Source of the DNA: Deltaproteobacteria bacterium
GTDB lineage: Bacteria; Desulfobacterota; Desulfobacteria; Desulfobacterales; ETH-SRB1
Length of the DNA stretch: 6,749 nt
Reading direction: 5' to 3'
NCBI GenBank assembly: GCA_030627405.1
Contig: DAOUSD010000094.1
Span: 1-6,749 of the forward strand
Within the stretch, counting starts at the first letter, position 1, and each line of letters opens with the position of its first letter. The position numbers and the translations under genes were made by a program. This document shows positions 1 to 5,000 of this stretch, piece by piece. Under the pieces are notes generated by a model. The model saw only the letters and a list, made by a program, of their open reading frames with translations, was not told the origin of the DNA and did no database searches.

Positions 1-138
1 ACTCAAGCAAATTTTTGACATGGAGAAAGATTTCCCATGGACCAGGCCGGAACAAGTGCCCCTGTTGCGGGAGCTGGAAAATATGGGGGCATGGTTTTGT
101 CGGTACACTTTTTCAATGAAACATCAAAAAGCCGCATG
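1..138. other. Unresolved flank of the broken intron, with a partial open frame
   Basis: A plus-strand frame is open from the window edge (base 2) to a stop at 158-160, with an internal ATG at 20. Its last residues (about base 139 on) are antisense to the group II intron remnant, so they are not a natural C-terminus. The upstream part reads DFPWTRPEQVPLLRELENMG, which looks protein-like, but I do not recognise a family. It may be the 3' end of a gene cut by the event that removed the rest of the intron, or chance. No start signal or RNA gene is visible. Confidence 0.3.
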
Positions 139-451
139 CCGGACAGATCTCCCCGGATAAGAACGTGAATTTTTGCTACACAACCGCAGCATTTACCATA
201 TCTCCTGCACCCAGGGCTTTGTTATGTTGTGCTAACTTACCTGGAAACTTGGACTTGTATGCTGTTTCTATTCGTCGGCTCATAGTTTTGCACTCCAGCT
301 TCCTTCAGACAGAACCTCACGATTCCGCCCTTGCCTTCGGCTAATACTTTTGTTAATGCGTTAAGCACATTAACAGGATTCACGTATAGGGGACTTCCCG
401 CCCGAAGCGGAGGGGTCACCCCATTAGTTCTCACCCATGCCGGGCGTACAC
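139..451 (-). ncRNA. Group II intron (class C-like), 5' fragment: domain I only, truncated
   Basis: Read on the minus strand, this matches the 5' end and domain I of group IIC introns of the Oceanobacillus iheyensis type, compared from memory. It opens at 451 with GTGTACGCCCGGCATGGGTG. Then come CTGTCTGAAGGAAGC (312-298), CCGACGAATAGAAAC (278-264), CATAACAAAGCCC (226-214), GTAAATGCTGCGGTTGTG (196-179) and CCGGGGAGATCTGTCC (156-141), all in the family's order. The expected next element, the GGACAGAAGTCAGC-like return strand, is missing. The rest of domain I, domains II-VI and the intron-encoded reverse transcriptase/maturase are absent. The remnant therefore cannot splice or move by itself. 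An antisense-looking open frame at 237-524 (minus) is intron RNA plus 5' exon, not a gene. The left breakpoint near 139 is approximate. Confidence 0.82.
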
Positions 452-454
452 AAA

Positions 455-482
455 AACATTCTGTGGGCAAGCCGCAGATGTT
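455..482 (-). terminator. Terminator-like hairpin in the 5' exon of the intron
   Basis: AACAT-CTG (455-459, 461-463) pairs with CAG-ATGTT (475-482). There is one bulged base (460) and inner G-C pairs closing a GCAAG loop. On the minus strand the stem is followed by a T tract that runs into the intron's first base at 451. Class C group II introns characteristically insert just downstream of such intrinsic-terminator hairpins, so this is the natural target motif. No minus-strand gene that it would terminate remains in the window. Confidence 0.55.
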
Positions 483-517
483 CAGCGTTCTGCCCCTTAG
501 AAAATATTTATAGCTCC

Positions 518-546
518 TTGACATATAAACAATACACGTGTACTAT
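518..546 (+). promoter_or_regulatory. Sigma-70-type promoter of the toxin-antitoxin operon
   Basis: A consensus TTGACA (518-523) stands 17 bases ahead of TACTAT (541-546), placing transcription start around 552-555. The antitoxin's strong ribosome site AGGAGG follows at 561-566. This leaves a very short leader, typical of a compact autoregulated addiction module. Confidence 0.75.
533..542. promoter_or_regulatory. Candidate operator palindrome overlapping the -10 box
   Basis: TACACGTGTA is a perfect 10-base palindrome lying in the spacer and covering the first two bases of the -10 box. A further ACGTG copy follows at 547-551. Ribbon-helix-helix antitoxins usually repress their own operon by binding short palindromes at this position. 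The operator role is inferred from position and symmetry only. Confidence 0.4.
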
Positions 547-571
547 ACGTGCAATTTCCGAGGAGGTGTTT

Positions 572-805
572 ATGATGCAAAGGAAACTTACATTGACCAT
601 AGACGAGGAGGTCTATAACGGCTTACGGGCAGTTATTGGGCCACGAAAAATCAGTCATTTTATCCAGGAGTTAGTTCGCCCGCATGTTGTCAAGAATGAT
701 ATATATGCTGCATATAAAGAGATGTCTGCTGATCAGGTCCGGGAATCCGAGGCCCTTGAGTGGGCCGAAGGCACATTTGGAGACATAAATAATGAAGAGA
801 GGTGA
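572..805 (+). CDS. Type II antitoxin, ribbon-helix-helix family (MazE/EndoAI-like partner)
   Basis: A 77-residue antitoxin expected to dimerise, bind operator DNA through its N-terminus and neutralise the downstream MazF-type RNase through its C-terminus. Residues 4-10 (RKLTLTI) fit the DNA-contacting beta strand. Residues about 11-36 form the two helices, with the GPRKISHFIQELVRP segment typical of this antitoxin group. Residues about 53-77 are acidic, with a Trp near 69, as expected of the toxin-binding tail. The frame is open upstream to 437, but AGGAGG at 561-566 fixes the start at ATG 572; the adjacent ATG at 575, eight bases from the site, is an equally spaced alternative. The stop overlaps the toxin start by 14 bases, indicating translational coupling. 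The gene appears intact. It is called RHH rather than the AbrB-fold MazE of E. coli. Confidence 0.88.
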   Translation: MMQRKLTLTIDEEVYNGLRAVIGPRKISHFIQELVRPHVVKNDIYAAYKEMSADQVRESEALEWAEGTFGDINNEER

Positions 806-1112
806 TGTGTGGTGGATTAATTTTGACCCTTCCATCGGTGGTGAAATCCGAAAGCAGCGACCGGCGGTCATCGTAAGCAATGATGCTGCTAATCAGTTCC
901 TTAATAGAGTCCAAGTCGTGCCCCTGACGAGTAGTGTTAGTAAACTCTACCCAAGCGAAACATATGTAATGTTTCGTGGGAAAAAGGCCAAAGCTATGGC
1001 CGATCAGCTCACAACGGTGAGCAAGAAGCGGCTAATCAATCCGGCAGGATCGATTTCTTTCACTGAGATGGAGGGTATCGGTCGAGCCATCACGATCCAG
1101 ATGGATCTTTAA
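792..1112 (+). CDS. mazF: MazF/PemK-family toxin, sequence-specific endoribonuclease
   Basis: A 106-residue toxin that by family cleaves single-stranded mRNA at short motifs and arrests growth when the antitoxin decays. The N-terminal MKRGDVWWINFDP strand, the RPAVIVSND motif (residues 23-31) and VVPLTSS (42-48) are family hallmarks. R23 and T46 align with the catalytic Arg and Thr known in Bacillus MazF. MADQLTTVSKKRL (about 76-88) is the other conserved block. The length is normal and the C-terminus (AITIQMDL) resembles natural family ends, so the gene looks complete. The start at ATG 792 lies inside the antitoxin gene, with GGAGA at 779-783 as ribosome site. The stop codon falls at the junction with a truncated IS256-type transposase, so any original downstream sequence is gone. 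Cleavage specificity cannot be read from the sequence. Confidence 0.93.
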   Translation: MKRGDVWWINFDPSIGGEIRKQRPAVIVSNDAANQFLNRVQVVPLTSSVSKLYPSETYVMFRGKKAKAMADQLTTVSKKRLINPAGSISFTEMEGIGRAITIQMDL

Positions 1113-1378
1113 GGCAGAACCTGAAGATCAACTTCGCCGATACCTTTTAACGTAAAGTTGCGATCATAGGAGCCATTACGATGATTTGCCTCCCCTTGCA
1201 TACGTTCATAGGGCTTTCTGCCGAGAAAATGCGTAAGCTCCGCATCCATTAGCCCGGAAAGATATTGACCAATTGTCTCTCTGATATCGGTTCTGATCAT
1301 CTCGTAAAGCTGCTCCGGTTGCTCTTGAATTTCCTTGAAAATACTGACCGCTTCAGGTACACTAATTTCCACTTTCAT
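1109..1378 (-). pseudogene. IS256/Mutator-type transposase, N-terminal fragment
   Basis: Only the first 89 residues remain of a protein that is normally about 400 residues long. FKEIQEQPEQLYEMIRTDIR and then AELTHFLGRKPYERMQ followed by NHRNGSYDR are the conserved N-terminal region of IS256-family transposases. The fragment stops just after GEVDLQVLP, where the family would continue into P-R-D-R and the DDE catalytic core. All catalytic residues are therefore lost. The start is secure: ATG at 1378 is preceded on the minus strand by AGGAG with a seven-base spacer. The stop codon is borrowed from the complement of the toxin's end (TAA at 1111-1109), so the breakpoint lies at about 1113. Bases 1379-1457 are the element's leader, and its terminal repeat is not recognisable. 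Confidence 0.85.
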
Positions 1379-1457
1379 GGCGCTTCTCCTTTCTTTTTGG
1401 GTTTATTGGTAAAACCTTTTTAAAGGAAAAGCGCCTTTTTTTCTACCTGTTTTAAAT

Positions 1458-1473
1458 CTCCTATTAAACAGTT
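1458..1473 (+). repeat. Left terminal inverted repeat of the IS1634-type element
   Basis: CTCCTATTAAACAGTT is the exact reverse complement of 3714-3729. Similarity falls off sharply on both sides, which sets the outer boundary at 1458. Confidence 0.82.
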
Positions 1474-1613
1474 AAGCCCTAAAATCGCTCATTCCCGGCA
1501 ATCCCGTTCTTATTAAGCACCTCGTTTTATTGATCTTTACATTTTCAGCAAGCATACTGATAGACCCGAAAAAATATGGTGAGGAAAATATTGTAGAATA
1601 GGCATAATACTGC

Positions 1614-1642
1614 TTGACAAACGTGCAAAGTGGTTTTATAAA
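1614..1642 (+). promoter_or_regulatory. Promoter of the IS1634-type transposase
   Basis: TTGACA (1614-1619) is followed after 17 bases by TATAAA (1637-1642), a near-consensus sigma-70 promoter inside the left end of the element. It leaves an untranslated leader of roughly 90 bases before the ATG at 1743. Confidence 0.65.
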
Positions 1643-1742
1643 AATGGTGCTGATTATGTAGTAGAAAATATACGAACTCAACAACATCTTAAAGTCGAGA
1701 TGTAGCAACTCCTTTTATCTATATCTTTTGGGATCTATCACT

Positions 1743-3665
1743 ATGTTTCTGAGAATCGTAAAATCGAAGAAGAAGTCGGGGGCCTATGAATATTTGGTCA
1801 TTAGCGAATCAGTTCACATAAAGGGGAAAGGATCAACGACCCGGAATATAGCGAATTTAGGCAACATAAAACGATTCGGTGACAAGGATATTAATAGCCT
1901 GATTGACGGATTAATTAAAATCTTCAAAGTAGAAAAATATGCCCTTTCAGAAGATGTCGAAATACTTGAATCCTTAGAGTATGGAAGCATCATCCTTTGG
2001 CGGAAGCTGTGGGATAAAATGGGATTATCTCAAATGATAAGATCTCAACTCAGGCAGAAAAAAATGAAGGTAAGGCTCGAAGCGGAAAAATATATCGAGA
2101 TGATGGTGGTCAATCGTTGTGTCGATCCGTTAAGCAAACCTGGTGCGACGAAATGGATAGAGCGGACCTGTTACAAAGCGATGAAAGGTTATAACGAACT
2201 GCCCCTTGATGTGGAATGTTTTTACAGAAGCATGGATTATCTTCCGGCGATAAAAGACGGGCTTGAGTTTGCCCTGTTTGAGAAAATGAAGAACCTTTTC
2301 AGCATCAACGTCAAGTTAACATTTTACGATATAACTTCGACCTTTTTCCATTCTACGAGTTGTCCGATCACTGCCAACGGTCATAGCAGAGATAGCAGAC
2401 CGGATCTGGAACAAATTGTTATAGGTGTAGTTACTTCCTACGAAGGCTATCCGATAAAGCATTTTGTTTTTGAAGGGAACACCAAGGATGAAATCACAGT
2501 AACCAAAGTTGTTGAAGAACTTAAGGAGACATACAACATAGAGGAGACCACCTTTGTTGGAGACCGTGGAATGATAACCAAGCTAAATCTGAGCAGGATC
2601 AAAGGAGAAGGTTTTGATTACATTATGGGTGTTAAACATCGTCAAAGTGAGATAATGGCCATGTTGTTTTCAGAAAACGAGTTGAAAGACAAAGATTATG
2701 AGAACTACAATGGTTTAAAAATTCAAGAGAAACAAATTGAAGTGTCTAATTTTTTGATATGGAAAAGCAAAAAGATATTAAACAAAAAAGATACAAATTT
2801 CAATGATAAAACTTTTGCGTCCCTGGAAAAAATGATTTTAAACCTTAAAAACAAGGACGAAGTAACATACGCAAATTATAAACAAATATTGGTAAGGGTT
2901 GTACCAGACAGCAAGATTCGCAGAAAGATATTTACGTTGATCAAGAAATATCAAGGGCAATATGAGGACAATCCAAGGACTGTCATTTGTCTCAACAACG
3001 AAAGAAAGAGTCTCGCAAAAAAGAAAAGAGATGCTGCCATTGCAACCCTGGCAGAAGCATTGGATAAATTGTTTTCAAGTGATAAGAAAAAACAGGGAAT
3101 CGTTGAAAGAGAAAAAAAGCTCAGAGGCATTTTTAAGGGGTATAAAAGCAGATTTAGAAAATTTTTCAATATAGAACGGAACAAAGAGACTCAGAAAGCT
3201 TGCGGCTACGGTCTGAATCAGAAGGTCATTGATTATGAAGAAAAGATGGACGGGATATTTATTCTCACAACAAGCAGGCAGGATTTGGAAACAAAGAAGG
3301 TTGTTGAGTCTTACAAAAACCTAAAAGAAGTTGAAATGTTATTTGATGACCTGAAGAACTTTGTTGATATCAGGCCGATAAGGCATTGGCTCGCAGTGAG
3401 GGTAAGGGCGCATGTTTTCATCTGCATATTAGCGTTACTGCTGAAAAGAATATTTGAGATAGATTGCTTAAAGGGCAAGTGTGTGATGGAACCGTTAGAA
3501 GAAATATCGAAGTCCAGGCTGATAAAATACAAGGTGAGATTTTCCGAGAGGGAAGATAGAACCAAGACCTTCCGAAAAGTGACCGATACTACTTCAGACC
3601 AAAAGAGATACTTTAAAATGGTGGGAATCAGGAATCCTATGAATCTCGAAAATTTTGTATGGTGA
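1743..3665 (+). CDS. IS1634-family DDE transposase
   Basis: A 640-residue transposase that would cut and join the ends of the surrounding element. It opens with MFLRIVKSK, the usual IS1634-type N-terminus. The DDE triad is readable: D196 in TFYDITSTFF, D274 in FVGDRGM, and E531 in SYKNLKEVEMLFDDLK, which has the family's Y-(2)-x-(3)-E-(6)-K pattern. RAHVFICILALLL (about 560-572) is the conserved hydrophobic helix after the Glu. About 256 residues separate D274 from E531. This very basic, lysine-rich insertion makes the protein longer than the 500-580 residues I recall as common for the family. The frame can be extended to TTG 1728, but ATG 1743 fits family N-termini better; the ribosome site is weak (GGGAT). 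No frameshift or missing residue is seen, so it may be active. Confidence 0.9.
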   Translation: MFLRIVKSKKKSGAYEYLVISESVHIKGKGSTTRNIANLGNIKRFGDKDINSLIDGLIKIFKVEKYALSEDVEILESLEYGSIILWRKLWDKMGLSQMIRSQLRQKKMKVRLEAEKYIEMMVVNRCVDPLSKPGATKWIERTCYKAMKGYNELPLDVECFYRSMDYLPAIKDGLEFALFEKMKNLFSINVKLTFYDITSTFFHSTSCPITANGHSRDSRPDLEQIVIGVVTSYEGYPIKHFVFEGNTKDEITVTKVVEELKETYNIEETTFVGDRGMITKLNLSRIKGEGFDYIMGVKHRQSEIMAMLFSENELKDKDYENYNGLKIQEKQIEVSNFLIWKSKKILNKKDTNFNDKTFASLEKMILNLKNKDEVTYANYKQILVRVVPDSKIRRKIFTLIKKYQGQYEDNPRTVICLNNERKSLAKKKRDAAIATLAEALDKLFSSDKKKQGIVEREKKLRGIFKGYKSRFRKFFNIERNKETQKACGYGLNQKVIDYEEKMDGIFILTTSRQDLETKKVVESYKNLKEVEMLFDDLKNFVDIRPIRHWLAVRVRAHVFICILALLLKRIFEIDCLKGKCVMEPLEEISKSRLIKYKVRFSEREDRTKTFRKVTDTTSDQKRYFKMVGIRNPMNLENFVW

Positions 3666-3713
3666 GGAAAGAAAAAAAATGATTTCCTTATATTTCAAGA
3701 GGTTTGGTTTCCC

Positions 3714-3729
3714 AACTGTTTAATAGGAG
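3714..3729 (-). repeat. Right terminal inverted repeat of the IS1634-type element
   Basis: AACTGTTTAATAGGAG is the perfect complement of the left end. Read on the minus strand it supplies the spurious ILLLNS residues that end the interrupted IS4 reading frame, which places the junction at 3729/3730. Confidence 0.82.
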
Positions 3730-4246
3730 TATCAGTACTGCAACCGCTCTCATTTGGGGAAATGCTCCGGAACCGCGATTTGATTTAGGTTTTCCGAACT
3801 TCTCTCGATTACTTTTGGTATCCGGCATTGTCATTGATGTTCCATTAAACATTACAGTTACCCATCCATAAAAATCAGGGTTAATTGATGTGAATGACGA
3901 AACAAATTTGTAAAAGATATCACGGAATACAGCCACTCCCAATTTGACACGAGCATGACTGATCGCACCGTCTTTTACGAGTTTGGCCGGCAGATCAAGA
4001 CACAGCCAACGTAGCCCGGATACCAGCCAGTTGAGAGTTTTGGGATAATTGATATCTCTTCGCAGAGTCAATGTTAGAACAAGCCAAACCATAATAACCG
4101 GAGTCAATATAGCGCTCTTTCTGTATTTATCTTTCTTATGTTTAGCCAATACATCCTCTATTATCGGCTGAATAATTGTTCCAAAAGGCTCCAAGCTTGA
4201 AGGAAGAGCCGACTTGTCTCAAAGCCTCTACTGCACTCTTGATCAT
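3730..4246 (-). pseudogene. IS4-type transposase remnant: truncated, frameshifted, catalytic Asp lost
   Basis: This is the N-terminal third of an IS4-family transposase. The true start is probably ATG 4246, with GGAGGGA at 4257-4251, giving MIKSAVEALRQVGSSFKL. One extra base near 4190-4197 then shifts the frame. The main body continues in the other frame as EPFGTIIQPIIEDVLAKH, then RKSAILTPVIMVWLVLTLTL (the IS4 N-terminal domain), AISHARVKLGVAVFRDIF and PDTKSNREKFGKPKSNRGSG, which is diagnostic of IS4. The family's first catalytic Asp, normally in DGT, is Asn here (NGTSMTMPDT; AAT codon at 3846-3844), a single G-to-A change. The gene breaks off after FPQMRAVAVL where the IS1634-type element begins, and no C-terminal half exists elsewhere in the window. 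Bases 4247-4339 would be its leader and end; the IS4 terminal repeat is not resolved. Confidence 0.85.
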
Positions 4247-4339
4247 TGTTTCCCTCCATAAGCCATTCAGGGCCACGTCATTTAGGCTAATAACTTCCTG
4301 AATTCACAAGAATTGCTTACTTATTCAATTTTCAATAAA

Positions 4340-4508
4340 TTCGAAGCACGAAGCTCGAAATCCGAAACAAATACGAATGACCAAAATTCAAAATTTTAAA
4401 CATGGTGGAGCGCCATAGATATTGCATAAGTGCCTGATATATTTTGGTCATTTGATATTCGAAATTAGATATTGTTTCGAGTTTCGATATTCGTATTTCG
4501 GATTTTGA
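4340..4508. repeat. Palindromic intergenic repeat built of CGAAA/TTTCG units
   Basis: The left arm (about 4340-4388) is made of short direct units of the CGAAGC, CGAAAT and CCGAAAC kind, followed by AATGACCAAAAT (4376-4387). The right arm (4441-4508) contains the exact complement ATTTTGGTCATT (4441-4452), and then TTTCGAGTTTCGATATTCG followed by TATTTCGG, complementary to the left units. About 50 bases in the middle are less symmetric. Similar 'CCGAAAC...AATGACCAAAAT' repeats are, from memory, dispersed in many environmental genomes. Short open frames across it are not genes. It may be a non-autonomous element or a structured intergenic repeat. Confidence 0.6.
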
Positions 4509-4698
4509 GGTCCCCACAAACTCTAAATATTAGCACTTTAGCACTGACTTTGACGTTTCCCTGATAAGTCATTAAAAACACTTGACAAGCACTATTTTGA
4601 TTTTTTGTTGATAGAGCAAGGGGATTTGGGAGGCAGACAACATGAAATTATGAGTTTCTTTTTTGTTCAATTGTGTTATAAGATTTTTTAAGATGGCG
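4509..4698. other. AT-rich gap with an orphan ribosome site and start
   Basis: No gene of useful length is present. A good ribosome site, GGGAGG (4628-4633), stands eight bases before ATG 4642, but the frame stops after MKL. This could be the surviving head of a deleted or decayed gene, or coincidence. A TTGACA at 4582-4587 lacks a convincing -10 box. Confidence 0.3.
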
Positions 4699-4882
4699 TT
4701 AGGGCTCGGCAAAAAATAACTTGACATTTTTGCATCCCGACTTCACCATATCTTTAACCGATCTTCAATCGCAAAAGTCCTCGAAATAGCTCGCTATTCC
4801 TGCGATTTTGCTCAATCGGATCGATTAAATCTACGGCAAATTCGGGCGCAAATTCTACCAACTTATTTTTGACGGAGCCCTT
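4699..4882. repeat. 184-bp full-length imperfect palindrome (MITE-like)
   Basis: The two halves are complementary from end to end. The outer arms TTAGGGCTCGGCAAAAAATA (from 4699) and TTATTTTTGACGGAGCCCTT (4863-4882) pair with few mismatches. Pairing continues through TTTGC with CCCGA (about 4729-4741) against TCGGG with CGCAAA, and through CGATC (4759-4763) against GATCG. It ends in AATAGC (4785-4790) and GCTATT (4793-4798) around the exact centre. It carries no gene. Terminal symmetry and small size suggest a miniature inverted-repeat element or an RNA-folding repeat. A target duplication is not clear. It ends about 118 bases before the membrane-protein gene and may influence its transcript. 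Confidence 0.65.
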
Positions 4883-5000
4883 AATCGAGATGATTTTTGT
4901 CGAGCGGCCGGATAAGCTGCTGCAAGGGGAAAAATCGGCATAGATAGCGGCAGCTCATGGCGCAAGCATAGAGAAATTTTTCAAATTGTTTGGAAAGGCT

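Larger units (their letters stand above)
1458..3729 (+). mobile_element. Complete IS1634-type insertion sequence (about 2.27 kb)
   Basis: The element is bounded by perfect 16-bp inverted repeats (1458-1473 and 3714-3729) and holds one transposase gene with its own promoter. Bases 1474-1742 are leader with no convincing gene; small open frames there are AT-rich and lack ribosome sites. The right end is confirmed independently: the IS4-type reading frame outside it is lost exactly where the repeat begins. The bases outside the two ends (TTAAAT before 1458, TATCAG after 3729) do not match, so there is no target-site duplication. The left flank is an IS256 leader and the right flank an IS4 transposase. 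The element looks intact, but its surroundings have been rearranged since insertion. Confidence 0.8.

Noticed and set aside
175..232. Integron attC-like site (CACAAC at 179-184 and GTTGTG at 226-231, about 58 bp)
   Set aside because: The R-box matches each have a mismatch, and both arms fall inside intron domain I blocks that explain them better. No integrase or other attC site is present.
237..524. 95-codon minus-strand open frame
   Set aside because: It runs through the intron's 5' splice site and domain I motifs and into the exon. No ribosome site, and the sequence is explained as structured RNA.
437..571. Extended N-terminus for the antitoxin from ATG 437
   Set aside because: The extension crosses the promoter and the AGGAGG site. 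Family antitoxins start at the MMQRKL position.
1447..1471. CTGTTT/AAACAG inverted repeat around the left IS end
   Set aside because: Only six bases per arm, one arm inside the terminal repeat and the other in the flank, so most likely chance.
1472..1708. 78-codon minus-strand frame in the IS1634 leader
   Set aside because: Low-complexity AT-driven composition, no ribosome site, and it overlaps the transposase promoter.
4332..4517. 61-codon minus-strand frame
   Set aside because: It is the translation of the palindromic CGAAA repeat, not a gene.
4721..4750. TTGACA as a promoter for the membrane-protein gene
   Set aside because: It lies in the palindrome arm and no acceptable -10 box occurs at 16-18 bases. 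CATATC is too far away.
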